Source: Dugong dugon (Eukaryota > Chordata > Mammalia > Sirenia > Dugongidae). From it: 64,000 nucleotides of DNA. Below the pieces are notes generated by a model. It was not told the DNA's origin. It ran no database searches and saw only the letters and a program-made list of their open reading frames with translations. Below, in pieces: positions 21,061-30,757 of the stretch. Position numbers and translations under genes: made by a program. Every line of letters starts with the position of its first letter. Position 1 is the first letter of the stretch. The stretch covers positions 14,123,001 through 14,187,000 of the forward strand of contig CM057482.1 of assembly GCA_030035585.1 (NCBI GenBank), in the 5' to 3' direction.

Positions 21061-21153
21061 TGAGATGTGAATTTAGACTACTTAAATATCTTGCAGTATA
21101 CCCTCTTGGTAGAAGAAACAGATATCTGAAATTCCTGAAACACTCGGTAAGAA

Positions 21154-21240
21154 TACTTTGCCCTCAGTGTCATCTTGAGTTGGCGCCAACTTCCGATGGC
21201 AGCTGTTCTTGCATTTTAATTATAAGTTGCTGTGAGTTAC
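21154..21240 (+). repeat. Unnamed repeat, copy 2 of a local pair
   Basis: Shares an exact 31-base start with 19503-19533 and weaker similarity to about 21238. It follows the nested L1 block. Confidence 0.6.
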
Positions 21241-21260
21241 TGTGCTATTTTATCACATAA

Positions 21261-22690
21261 AATCATGCATAAGCTTCTTTTAGGAAGTACGTGGTAGATG
21301 ATTCATATATGCCCCTCTCTTATTCTCTGTCACCCCACATTGTGTTCCCATGTGTGGGCATGGGTGGGTGAGGGGCCTCTGGGCCAGTCAAGGTCAGTAA
21401 CCACTGCCCAAGGCCCCAAGGAGCGTATCAGCCCCAAAGGGTAGTAACACCTGCAGGGAAACTTTTATACAAGGAGTGTGGAGGCTAAGACAAGGCGTTT
21501 CCTGAATAACTCTCCACGGGGTCAAGAGGGGAGAGCATCAAAGCCCGTGGGGTCAAGGATATGGCTGGAGTGCGTACTGAAAAGTGACTGGGAGGATTTC
21601 ACAACTCTGGGCCCTCTGGAGAACAGCTGTCAAAGAGTAAGAAGCTCCTTCCACTCCAAGCCTGCGCTGTGTGCTGGGGGAGGGGGCCTGTTCCAGGGCT
21701 CCAACGAGCCCTTTATCTGCTCCCCTCAGCTCTGACTGGAGTGCCATTGTGTCCTGGCTGCGCCCCTCACAGCCTCTTAGTGACGGGCCTGTTGTCCAAG
21801 ATGGGCCCGAGGCTGGTCCGGGCCTGCGCCCATGTATTATGCATCAGCAGGAGAGACAAAGAGCCTGTGTGTGGGAGTGGGGGTGGGGTGGGGGCTTGGC
21901 TCTCACACAGTTCTGTTTACCAGGCACTGGGACACCCAGAGGCTGGGATGGTGGGGCTGCTAAATGGACCTCTGAGGGGAGAAGTGAGGGCATTGCGGGT
22001 GCACCTCCAGGCCTTCCTGGCTGGGCGGACGTGATGGCTCAGCTCAGGGCAACAGGGAAACAGTCCCTTCACCTCCCAGGTCTCCCAGCTCAGCTCGGAA
22101 CACACCGTTTGGTCATTAACAGGGGCTCCCTGGTTATCCCCAACCCCAACCAGCTAGTAGTTCCCTGTGGCACCTGTGGGGTGTCCTGAGGGCCTCAGAG
22201 ACCCTAGAGAGGGGACTAATGCTGACCTTCCTAGTCAGAGTGGACAGTCATTCTCTGGACTGGCAGCCTCTTAAGGGGTGCATCCAGGCCTGCTCCTCTC
22301 TGTGCCCACTAACCATGGGGCCTGGGGCAGGGCAACCACAGCAGATGTTTGTGGAACTGAGAATGTGTTCCCAGTCTTTATGACGTGCCTATTCCTGAGC
22401 CTGAGGTTGGGGCTTCAGCTCAGAAGAGAAGCAGAAGGAAGGCAAGCGTCCCACATGCACCCAGATGAAGAGGGCGTAGGCTGCACCTCCTGGAGACGAG
22501 ACCTGCTAGGTGGCTCATGTGCAGGGGCTCACTCCTTCCTCCCAGCAGCCCGTGCAGCATGAGACCTGTCCGTTCTGTAACGAAGAACTCGGCTCATATT
22601 GACTAAGTAATTGCCAAGGACTGACTCTGCAGCCTGTGCTTTGTAGCGAACAGTATGATGATGGGTATAATTGGGTCGCTGTTGGGGGCT
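21261..22690. other. GC-rich unique sequence
   Basis: About 1.4 kb without recognised repeats. 21660-22190 is GC-rich with scattered CpG, and several overlapping open frames reach 172 codons. None carries a domain I know, and there is no dense CpG cluster. It would be the first place to look for an alternative CORO2B 5' exon, but I see no specific support. Confidence 0.4.
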
Positions 22691-22694
22691 TGGC

Positions 22695-22780
22695 TAATCA
22701 GAATCATCTTGGGAGCCTTTTCAGAATATGGCTTGTTCCCCACCACCCTATTAGCGCCTGGTAGTGGGGGTTAGGGATCT
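22695..22780 (+). repeat. MER5-like remnant
   Basis: TAATCAGAATCATCTTGGGAGCC and TTTTCAGAATATGG resemble a MER5 start. It is short and weak. Confidence 0.4.
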
Positions 22781-22839
22781 CAGGCAGGACGTGTGTCACT
22801 TGAAAAAGCTCACCAAATGCCCTAGTTCCTTCTCAGACA

Positions 22840-22960
22840 GGTTTTTTTAGCCTTATTGTTAGTCGTATTTATAGATTTCAGAATTTTACTGTAAATCAGA
22901 CAGAAGGGGGAAGCTTTGCTCAAGGTCACCCAGCCTCCACCAGGGCCGCTTGTTGCCTTT
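22840..22960 (-). repeat. MIR-like remnant
   Basis: CTTTGCTCAAGGTCACCCAGCC is the reversed MIR 'GGTCAC' segment, preceded by TTATAGATTTCAGAATTTTAC. Weak. Confidence 0.45.
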
Positions 22961-23500
22961 CTGCCATGCCATGATCCCTTAAAAAGCAGACGGCCTCCTG
23001 AATCCAGATTCAGACCGCTTGCTGGATGCCTTGGGCACCTGCACAAGGCTTCCAGGCCTCAGCCCTAATGATTCTGACAAGCCGTGAGTGGGGCTGGAGC
23101 TCGTGCAGGGGATCCTGGGCCGTAGTCATCCACGAGCATCTCCATGTGCTACTGCCTGACGGCCCCGATCTGGTCTTGCCTCTCGGGCGTTCATGGCCTC
23201 ATGAGGAAGACCTGCAGGCACAGGGAGGTGTGATTACGCAGGATGCTGTCTACGTTTGGTTCTAGAATTGAACTCACACAGGTAGACCAATTCCAACTGC
23301 ACGGATCTGAGAAGGCTTTTAGATTTGGGGCTTTAATAGGGGAGTATGGAAGAGGAAAGTCTGACTGGAGTGTGCCGTGTGTATGTGTGTGCGTGCATGT
23401 ATGTGTGTGTGTGTGCGTGTGTGTGTATGTAAGTGAGGGTACGTGCATACATGCATATAGTGTATAACTGTGTGTGTGTTTATTCTCAGTAAACCTTGTG
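22960..23500. other. Unique sequence and TG-rich tract
   Basis: 23374-23480 is an interrupted TG microsatellite with GTAT and GCGTG variants. 22970-23370 is unrecognised. Confidence 0.6.
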
Positions 23501-23745
23501 ATCCTAGGTGACAGGACTGGGCCACCACCACGTTGATAGACAAAAGAGCTAAAGAGATAAAGAAATAGGATCCAGTCTGTAAAGGATTTTGATTGTTGGG
23601 CTGGGGAGTTGGGACTTTATTCTGAGAATAAAGGGACATAGGTGTTAGAGCGGAAGAGGAATATGGTCAAAGGTGTTTTATTTGGAAGAGATCTCTGAGG
23701 ATGAAATAAAGGGTTTAGAGGAAAAAGGAGAGGGGAAGGACTAAC
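23500..23745 (-). repeat. L2 LINE remnant
   Basis: GTAAAGGATTTTGATTGTTGG, GGGACTTTATTCTGAG and GAATATGGTCAAAGGTG match the reversed L2 phrase 'ggacttta...ctgagtgagatgg'. Old. Confidence 0.5.
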
Positions 23746-23890
23746 TTTTATAAACACTTACTAGATCCTTAACTTAACTTACCTGTTTAATCTTCCCAAG
23801 AACCATGTATGTGGAGAATAGTAACCCTGGTTATCAGATGAGGAACCGGGGCTCTGAGGGGTGAAGAAAATGGCCCAGGAATTGTTGGGG
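23745..23890 (-). repeat. MIR SINE
   Basis: AACTTACCTGTTTAATCTTCCC and TATCAGATGAGGAACCGGGG followed by CTGAGGGGTGAAGAAAATGGCC are reversed MIR. Confidence 0.65.
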
Positions 23891-24192
23891 CTGAGAGTTA
23901 CAGCCAGTCTGCACCTTCCAATGGCAGGAGCTCCCTCTGGTTCTACGAGCAGGACAAGGTGCTATGCTGGCAGAGGTGGCTCTGCAGAATGGGCCAGAAC
24001 ACAGTGCCTGGTGTCCGTGAGGCCAGTGGGCATGGAGAGAGGTGTGTCGGACACTCTGGCCTCTTGTCCCTGCAGTCTTGGGGCTGGTCATTGTCACTCA
24101 CCACCTCTTACTCTTGCAAGGTACCTTCTATGTTTTTCCGTGCACTTTTCTGTTTAACATCTCATTTGTCCTTCCCGTTCTCTTGGTCTGGG

Positions 24193-24320
24193 GACCAAGG
24201 GACTTGGTTCTAGTCCCCGGTCTTCCACTAGTATGTCCTGTGACATTGAGCAAGTCACTTGCCCTCACTGGACCTCCACATTCCCACCTATGAATGAAGA
24301 CTTAAACCAGAAGAACTCTA
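24193..24320 (+). repeat. MIR SINE
   Basis: CTTGGTTCTAGTCCCCGG, GTGACATTGAGCAAGTCACTTG and CACTGGACCTCCACATTCCC follow sense MIR. Confidence 0.7.
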
Positions 24321-24612
24321 TGTTCTCTCCCTCTGGGGTGGGTGATGCCGGCACCATCCCTTCCGTTTTATGGAAGATAAAAGTGGAGTCTTGAGAAGAA
24401 GTCCTGGGTAAGCAGGGACTAAGCTATACTGTTCCCACACTCAACAATGTCAACTTTGAAATCCCCACTGGGTGACCACCTTCCTTATCTCTCCTGCCGG
24501 ATGGGTCCTGTGCCTAAATAGGGCCCTTGGAAGTTAGGGCTGAACATGGGGGCTTACAGTTGAATCTGAGGCACCCAGAATCCTCCTGTACCCATGTTAT
24601 TCTGGATTACTG

Positions 24613-24730
24613 GATATTCAGTTCACTTCAGCAAACATTTATTGAGCATCTACTATGTGCTAGGCTCTGTGCTAAGTGCTGAGGACACAGAGGTGAACCA
24701 GACTTGGTTCCTGCCCTCCAGGAACCCAGT
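24613..24730 (-). repeat. L2 LINE 3' end
   Basis: AAACATTTATTGAGCATC, TACTATGTGCTAGGCTCTG and CCTGCCCTCCAGGAACCC are a well preserved reversed L2 3' end. Confidence 0.8.
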
Positions 24731-24942
24731 TCGTTCTGTGGCTTTCACCGCTTTTTGGCTCCCACCCTTAGTAAGAAAATCACTTTATGTTATTACCCAG
24801 CACACACACACATACAAATATATGTCTTATATTCAAAACCAAATCAAAATTCATAGTATGCACTCTAATATTTTCTAGTCTTTTCTACTCTGTTTACCTC
24901 CCCACCTCCCCCGCTTTTTTTTTTTAATGCTAGCATCAACCA

Positions 24943-25143
24943 GGAGTTCCTGGGTGGTGAAAGCTGTTAATGCATTCAGCTGCTAGCCAAAAGGTTGGAG
25001 GTTCAACCCAGAGGTGCCTTGAAAGAAAGGCTTGGCAATCTACTTCCAGAAATCAGCCACTGAAAACCCTCTGGAGCACAGTTCTACTCTGACACACATG
25101 GAGTCGCCATGGATCAGAGTTGACTTGACAGCAACTGGTCTTT
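24943..25143 (+). repeat. AfroSINE, type B, with target-site duplication
   Basis: GGAGTTCCTGGGTGG head to CTTGACAGCAACTGG tail. Flanks TAGCATCAACCA (from 24931) and TAGCAATCGACCA (from 25147) look like a worn target duplication. Confidence 0.93.
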
Positions 25144-25259
25144 GAGTAGCAATCGACCACTTTGATTTCACGATATATTAGTAGGCGGTGACCCCCAGTG
25201 TGAGAAACACTGGTTGAATGTTGCATATATTACAATGTTGTGTTGCATATAAATGATGT

Positions 25260-25470
25260 GCTATGGGAAAAGAGAGCCAGGACTGGGTTATTTTGATTGG
25301 GAAAATCAGAGAAGGCCCTTAGTTCAAGTGGCACTTGAGTTGAGTCCAAAGGAGTGATAGGATTTCAATTAACAGAGAAGGGGGAGAGGCAGTCAGATGG
25401 AAGAAACAGCAGGAGCAAAGGTGGAGAGGTATGAGAGTGCATCGCCGAAAAGCTAACACTGGTGTGCCCA
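25260..25470 (-). repeat. L2 LINE fragment
   Basis: CAGAGAAGGCCCTTAGTTC, GGCACTTGAGTTGAGTCC, AACAGCAGGAGCAAAGGTG follow the reversed L2 sequence ('gaaggcctctctgagg...'). It continues beyond a MIR at 25665. Confidence 0.6.
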
Positions 25471-25479
25471 GCAGGTGAG

Positions 25480-25664
25480 GAACACTTTCCCTAGATTATC
25501 CCATTCAGTCCTCATGATAATCTTATGCAACAAGGACTCTTCATATCTTCATTGACTGGTAAGGATGCTGAGGCTCAGAGAAGTTACATGACCTGCTCAG
25601 GGTCAAGGACTAATAAGTGGTGGAGCCAGGATTTGAACTTAGGCAGGTCCACTATGATCTAAAG
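25480..25664 (-). repeat. MIR SINE inside L2
   Basis: ACTGGTAAGGATGCTGAGGC, AGAGAAGTTACATGACC and AATAAGTGGTGGAGCCAGG are reversed MIR, lying between two parts of an L2. Confidence 0.8.
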
Positions 25665-25920
25665 ATGAGGTTGCTAGAGATGTGGTCCTAGAGATATCTT
25701 GGGACTAGTTCACGGAGATTCTTGAACACAAGCCTGAAGAGGTTAAATTTTATTTTGTAGGCAAGAGGAAAACATTGTACATTTTTGAGAAAGGAAGTGA
25801 CGATCAGACCTTCATTTTGGGGAAGATCACAGCAGCAGCAGTGTAGGAGATGGGCTGATGGAGAGGCTGGGACCTGTGTCAGGAGACAGGTGCAGCATCT
25901 GTCTGCCCAGGTCAGCAGCC
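25665..25920 (-). repeat. L2 LINE fragment, continued
   Basis: AGAGGTTAAATTTTATTTTG, GAAAGGAAGTGACGATCAG and GATCACAGCAGCAGCAGTG follow 'ttggattttattc...gagtgacatgatctg...ggatcactctggctgc' of reversed L2. Confidence 0.55.
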
Positions 25921-26286
25921 CCAGAGACTACTGCATCATACGTATTGTAGGGATACAGTTGACGACATTGCTCGTGTATTACATGCTGGTGAGAATGAAG
26001 GAAAAACAAATCATGTTTCCCTTTTTGCTTTGGCTGCTAGGAAGCTCAGAGCCCCAATCTGTGACACTCTTCCAGGAAACATTCAGGAGCTCCAGTAATT
26101 CTTTTCTGTGCTCACTTTGTCTTGCTTCAGTTCTCTTATCCTCACTTTCCGTGAGTCTGGATTTCATCCCTTACTTATTTTTTTCATCCTGCTGTAATGT
26201 ATATGTGTTAGTACAGTGCCTCAGGGTGAGCTTTAAATAAAATACAAGTAAAACACAGGAAAGCAAACGGAAAACACTTTTTTTCC
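25921..26286. other. Unique sequence
   Basis: A 151-codon open frame crosses this stretch but its first half lies in L2 sequence and no domain is visible. I do not call it coding. Confidence 0.4.
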
Positions 26287-26395
26287 TGCTGACTAGATTG
26301 GAAGCTCCTGGAGGGCGGGGATTGTCTGACTATTGCTTCGGGCTTCCGTCCCAGAGCTGGGTGCCTGGGGAGTGCATCAGGTAGATGTAAAGCTT
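26287..26395 (+). repeat. L2 LINE 3' fragment
   Basis: GACTAGATTGGAAGCTCCTGG, AGGGCGGGGATTGTCTGAC and GGTGCCTGGGGAGTGCATCAGG follow the sense L2 end. Confidence 0.7.
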
Positions 26396-26982
26396 GGGTT
26401 GTTGGAGCTGGAAAAAGGATCTGAAGGGTCCTGTCTCCCTCTCTTCCTCAAAGAGCGGATGTGGACACACCAGTGGTACACAGAGTGATTTCAGTGGGTC
26501 CTGGATGAACACCCTTTGCCTTGTTAGTCATGAATTTAGTGAATAAATCAATAAATGTATTAATTTATTTATTAGAAAAAAAATGTAACCAGTACATCAT
26601 GCCAGTGATGTCAGGGATATTATTCTTAGAATGAGGCTAAAGCAGATATATAAATTTTAGGAGAGTCAAGTTAAAGAAAATTGTAAAATAAGTATGGTTC
26701 AGAAATGGCAAAAATTGTGTTGGGAATGGTAGACAAATTATGAAGTTTGGAAAATGCTGATTCAGCTCAACCCCTTCTCTGACAAATGATGAGACTGAGG
26801 CAGCAAAAGGACAGAGCTCTCGTCCATGGGTCCCGGAGGTTATTCTGTGCCACGGACGTGAAGAGGGACCTTTGCCGTCCAACCTCATTCAGGAGCCTCG
26901 GTTTCAGGATTACCTGGTCCTGCATCTTGCTTTTGAATTATTTTTATGCTTTCCAAAATGCCTTCTTTTTTTTTGTTAATGC
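26396..26982. other. Unique, partly AT-rich sequence
   Basis: 26520-26760 is AT-rich and includes ATAAATCAATAAATGTATTAATTTATTTATT, which can fold back weakly. No family recognised. Confidence 0.4.
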
Positions 26983-27125
26983 GCTCATTCCCTTCTCATC
27001 CCAGCTCTATAAGACAGACAGAGAGGGGTTATGTCTCCTGTTTTGTGGATGAACAAACTGAGGCCCAGGTAGTGAGTGGGCCAGGCATCACCCAGCCAGC
27101 TGTGGCGGGACCAGCGTTAGAGCCT
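26983..27125 (-). repeat. MIR SINE
   Basis: TTTTGTGGATGAACAAACTGAGG, CCCAGGTAGTGAGTGGGCC and CATCACCCAGCCAGC are reversed MIR landmarks. Confidence 0.6.
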
Positions 27126-27500
27126 TTCCAGGCCTTAGCACTGGGTGCATCCGCCGGGTGGAGCAGGGAGCCACTTTCTGTGAGGAAATCAAATCCCCCA
27201 ATAAATGGTAGACAAGCAGCTGGGGTGAAAACAAGGCAGCCTGCTGGCCTTGCTCCACTTGGGGAGTGATGAATATGACGTCTCTCACAACGCTTCGTTT
27301 TACTTCCGGGAAGTTACTGCTTTCTGAAGGAGCCACAGCTGTTCTCGCCTGCTTGATAGGCTGTGGTACTCGCCTCTGTGTGGACAGATGATGTCAGGGG
27401 CAAACATTCTCAACTATGTCCCCCCTCCCACCCCTACCCCACGAGCCCTGCCAGCGTGCCCTGTGTAGGGACCTTCCTAGCCATAAGCAATTAAACCATA
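27126..27500. other. Unique sequence
   Basis: No repeat or gene recognised. It includes AATATGACGTCTC near 27269, a half-conserved CRE-like word. Confidence 0.35.
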
Positions 27501-27870
27501 AGATTTTATTGAGCATTTTTAGGTGCCAGGCCCTGCTCATTGCTGGAATGGAGGCACAGATGAATCAGACACTGCCCTGGCCCAGGGGACTGACAGTCTG
27601 GTGTGGGAGGCAGATGAGAACCATGTAGCAAGTGCTAGAATGGAGGAATGTACCTGGGGTGAAGGAGGGAGCCATGAGTTCTCCCTCTCAGAGTTCAGAG
27701 AGGCTTCACAGAGGAGGGGAGTGTTGAACTGTGCTTGTTCCATTGTGTAGGATTTGCCAGGAGGAGAAGAGGAGAAGGCATTCCTGGCAAAGGCTCAGTG
27801 GTGACCAGGAGTGGTCCAGTTTGTCTGGGATGTAGGCTTCAGGGAGGTGGTAGTAGGAGATGAAAGAAGA
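27500..27870 (-). repeat. L2 LINE 3' fragment
   Basis: TTTTATTGAGCATTTTTAGG, GTGCCAGGCCCTGCTCATTG, then CACAGAGGAGGGGAGTGTTG and GGCATTCCTGGCAAAGG. It is one continuous reversed L2 stretch of about 370 bp. Confidence 0.7.
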
Positions 27871-28164
27871 AGCTACAAAGGTGGTTGGAACCATTCACAA
27901 GTTGGTATGCATGTTTCAGCTCATGTCCAAGCAAGAGTAACGGTCCAGTATTGGCCAGTATCCCGTACTTGCATGAGCCTGGAGCCCAGCACACATGCAG
28001 CTGGGATGAGCATGTGTCTCTGGTTTCACGACTCTGCGTTTTCTGATGGCCATGTTACCCAGCTGGCTCCATCATCAAGGTTGGGATGACAGTTGGGTTG
28101 GAAGGAGCCTTGCAAGCACCTAGTAGGTTAGTTTCGGTTTGGTTGTTGGTTTGTATGAGGAAGA

Positions 28165-28410
28165 TAGTATGGCTAAGAGAACAGGCTTTGGAGCAAGGTA
28201 GACCTGGGTTCAAAGCCCAGCTCTGCTTCTCTCCAGTCTTGTGACCTTGGACAAGTCGTCTTACCTTCTGAGCCTCGGTTTTCTGTCTTTACGATGGGGA
28301 TAATGATCCCTTCCTCTCAGGAGGGAGAATGAAATGTGACCAGGAGGAGGAGGACTAAGCATCAAGCCTGGGTTTCAGGAGGTGCTCAGTACAGCAGTTG
28401 CTGGTGCCGT
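28165..28410 (+). repeat. MIR SINE, near full length
   Basis: AGAGAACAGGCTTTGGAG, GACCTGGGTTCAAAGCCC, CTTGTGACCTTGGACAAG, GAGCCTCGGTTTTCTG and CAGGAGGTGCTCAGTA cover the whole sense MIR, including the tRNA-like B-box region. Confidence 0.85.
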
Positions 28411-28609
28411 CAGTGATGGTGACAGCTGCGCTTGATGGGTGGTGGTGTGTGCGGAGTGGGGTGAGTGTGGATGGGCGGAGTACGTGACTATAGTGTGAGG
28501 ATGTGAGGGTTGGTCTTACATTTACTTAAGTGTGAGTTGACTGGACAAGACTGGGCTGAGGGCTGTGGGTAGCTGGGAGGATTTGGGGTGAGGTGAGTAA
28601 GCCTGTCAT

Positions 28610-28800
28610 TCACTCTGAATTGGAAAGTTTCCTTGGGGGGGTCATCCAGTTCAACCTGAACCTGATGTGTGAGTCCCATCTCTGACACCTGCGCCGAGTG
28701 ACCTTCCAATTTCTGCTTACTTGCCTCCAGCAATGGAGAGCTCACTTCTTCCTAACACAGCCCGGCCCGCTGTTGGACATCACCAGCTCCCTGTTAGCAA
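28610..28800 (+). repeat. Unnamed ancient repeat (L3/CR1-like?)
   Basis: GGTCATCCAGTTCAACCTG and GGAGAGCTCACTTCTTCC then GCCCGCTGTTGGACATCACC match a phrase set of an old amniote/mammal repeat. A second piece may lie at 57910-58075. Confidence 0.4.
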
Positions 28801-28854
28801 CAAAAGCACCTCACCTCTATAAAATGCTTTCAGAGTCACAAGATGATTCATCAC

Positions 28855-28970
28855 ACTGTGTTCATTCATAAATATTTGCTGAGCACCTACTATGTGCCAG
28901 GCACTATTCTAAATCATGGGGACACAGCAGGGGAATAAGGCAGACACAAGCTCTGTCCTCATGGAGATTA
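28855..28970 (-). repeat. L2 LINE 3' end
   Basis: TTCATTCATAAATATTTGC, ACCTACTATGTGCCAGGCAC and GTCCTCATGGAGATTATC are reversed L2. Confidence 0.8.
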
Positions 28971-29262
28971 TCATTTGTTTAATTTGTCTCACAACACCCC
29001 TATAAGGTAGGCAGGACAGGAGTTAGGATTATTCCCATTTAACAGACTAGGAAACTGAGGATGGTGGTGGTGGTGATAGCTAATATTTGCTGAGACCTAG
29101 AGTATGTCAGATGCTTTATATACTTGAGGGCATTTAATCTTCACATCAGCCCTATGAGGTAAGCACTGTTACTATCACCCCCATTTTATAGATAAGGAAA
29201 CTGAGGCTCAGAGAAGTGATGTTGCTTGTTTAGGGTCACACAGCAAGGAGGTGGCCCAGCTC
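28971..29262 (-). repeat. Two MIR SINEs in tandem
   Basis: First copy at about 28975-29060 (CCATTTAACAGACTAGGAAACTGAGG) and second at 29063-29262 (CCATTTTATAGATAAGGAAACTGAGG, GGGTCACACAGCAAGG). Both are reversed and separated by a GGTGGTGGTGGTG tract. Confidence 0.8.
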
Positions 29263-29761
29263 TTTTAATCTCCACCCTGTACAGCCTCTTGCATCAAAGC
29301 CCCACCAAGACTTGAAGCAAGCAGAGCGGGGGCCAGAACTGAAGCTGCTGGACTCAGCTCTGTGTCCTTTGCACACACCAGGCAGTTGGAAGCTTGTGTC
29401 GGAGCCCTCATAGACCGTGGAAGTGTCCACACATGTGGAGGCCTGACCTAAGTGACCCCCAGGCCGCCCCTCCCACATCCATGTTTACCCCACTTCCTCA
29501 CCCCACTCCACCCCATCCCAAAGGGACAGAAGTGGGTGAGGTCAGCCTCCCCTATGTTTGGCATAAACTGAGGCCGGCCCAGACGACCAGGAGTTACCTC
29601 AGGGCAGTAGGAAGGACTCCCTGTGAGAGAAGCCAAGGGTAGCCTTCAGGTCCCTTTCCTCCAGAAATCCTGTTTAGCCTCTCTATCCCAGCATCCAGGA
29701 CGCTGATTCTTCCCCGGGGGTGGCCGAGGCAAGCAGTGGGGCTGGGTGAGGATTACTGTGC
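29263..29761. other. Unique GC-rich sequence
   Basis: No repeat or gene recognised. Confidence 0.4.
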
Positions 29762-29775
29762 GCTGGATTATAAAA

Positions 29776-29984
29776 ATCAAATGAAACCCATTGCTATCCA
29801 AGGCAATTTTGACTCATAGCGACCCTATAGGACAGAGTAGAACTGCACCATAGAGTTTCCAGGACTATAATCTTTATGGAAGCAGACTGCCACATCTTTC
29901 TCTCTCGGAGTGGCAGGTGGGTTTGAACTTCCCACCTTCTGGTTAGCAGCCAAGCACTTTAACCACTGAACCACTAGGACTCCC
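29776..29984 (-). repeat. AfroSINE, type C, first of a same-site pair
   Basis: Flanked by GCTGGATTATAAAA at 29762-29775 and at 29987-30000. Contains ATAATCTTTATGGAAGCAG. Right end CACTAGGACTCCC. Confidence 0.95.
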
Positions 29985-30000
29985 TTGCTGGATTATAAAA

Positions 30001-30160
30001 CCAAAACACCAAACCTGCTGCATCAATTCCAACTCACAGCGACCCTATAAGACAGAGTAGAGCTGCCCCGTAGGGTTTCCAAGGAGCGGCTGCTAGATTT
30101 GAGCTGCCGACCTTTTGGTTAGCAGCCATAACTGTTAACCACTGAGCCACCAGGGTTCCC
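30001..30160 (-). repeat. AfroSINE, type A, second of a same-site pair
   Basis: Left flank GCTGGATTATAAAA (29987-30000), right flank TTGCTGGATTGTA (30161-30173). It has the 45-base deletion, so the two neighbours belong to different subfamilies. Confidence 0.95.
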
Positions 30161-30255
30161 TTGCTGGATTGTAGCTCCTGGTTAATCCCAGTGTGGGCCA
30201 CTTGCCAGGAATGAGATTGAAGTCTGGCTTGTTGGAGCAGCCCCACTGCCACTGT

Positions 30256-30263
30256 TGACGTCA
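30256..30263. promoter_or_regulatory. Consensus CRE word TGACGTCA
   Basis: A perfect palindromic cAMP-response-element word in unique sequence rich in CpG for this window (30235-30300). Binding is not shown by sequence alone. Confidence 0.3.
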
Positions 30264-30429
30264 TCAGTCTCCGCGGCCTCTCTCTGCGGCTGGCCTCAGG
30301 GAGCAGACAGGCTTCCTGACCACTGTGCTGAAAGGAAAGCCTGAGTTCTCCCACTCTCTGCCCAACCCTTATCATCTCAGCCCTAGAGACAGGGTGATGG
30401 CAAGAGAGAAACAATGGACTCAAAGGACT

Positions 30430-30600
30430 GGGGTCCCAGGTCCTGCCCACTGTGCCGTCTTGAACAGGTGACCCGACTTTGCTCTCTATTTTCTCATCTG
30501 ATAAATGGGGATTAAATATAAAGTTGCCTGCCCGGCTTAAATCCGTGTCAAGATGCTCTTAAGCTTGGAGCACCCACTGATGGTAGGCACTCAAATCAGC
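30430..30600 (+). repeat. MIR SINE
   Basis: CTTGAACAGGTGACCCGAC, TTTTCTCATCTGATAAATGGGG and CTGATGGTAGGCACTCAAATC are sense MIR. Confidence 0.75.
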
Positions 30601-30617
30601 AGTGGACACAGTAACCA

Positions 30618-30748
30618 AGCCAAAAACCTACTGCTGTCAAGTCAATTCTAACTCATAGTGACACTATAGGACGGAGTAGCACTGCCCCATAGGGTTTCCA
30701 AGGCTGTTAATCTTTACGAGATGCAGACTGCTGCATCTTTCTCCCATG
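30618..30748 (-). repeat. AfroSINE, type C, head missing
   Basis: Runs from AAGCCAAAAACCTACTGC to CATCTTTCTCCCATGC and stops before the tRNA-like head. The RTE LINE begins about ten bases on. Confidence 0.88.
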
Positions 30749-30757
30749 CAATTAGTA

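Noticed and set aside
21660-22190. CpG-island promoter or alternative CORO2B first exon
   Set aside because: GC-rich but CpG is sparse, and I found no clear donor site linked to a plausible 5' exon.
25785-26240. 151-codon open frame (+)
   Set aside because: The first half is reversed L2 sequence and the end is hydrophobic low-complexity translation of AT-rich DNA. No protein recognised.
28130-28160. Isolated AfroSINE tail (TTTCGGTTTGGTTGTTGG)
   Set aside because: Only the simple tail is similar; no body precedes it, so chance similarity is likely.
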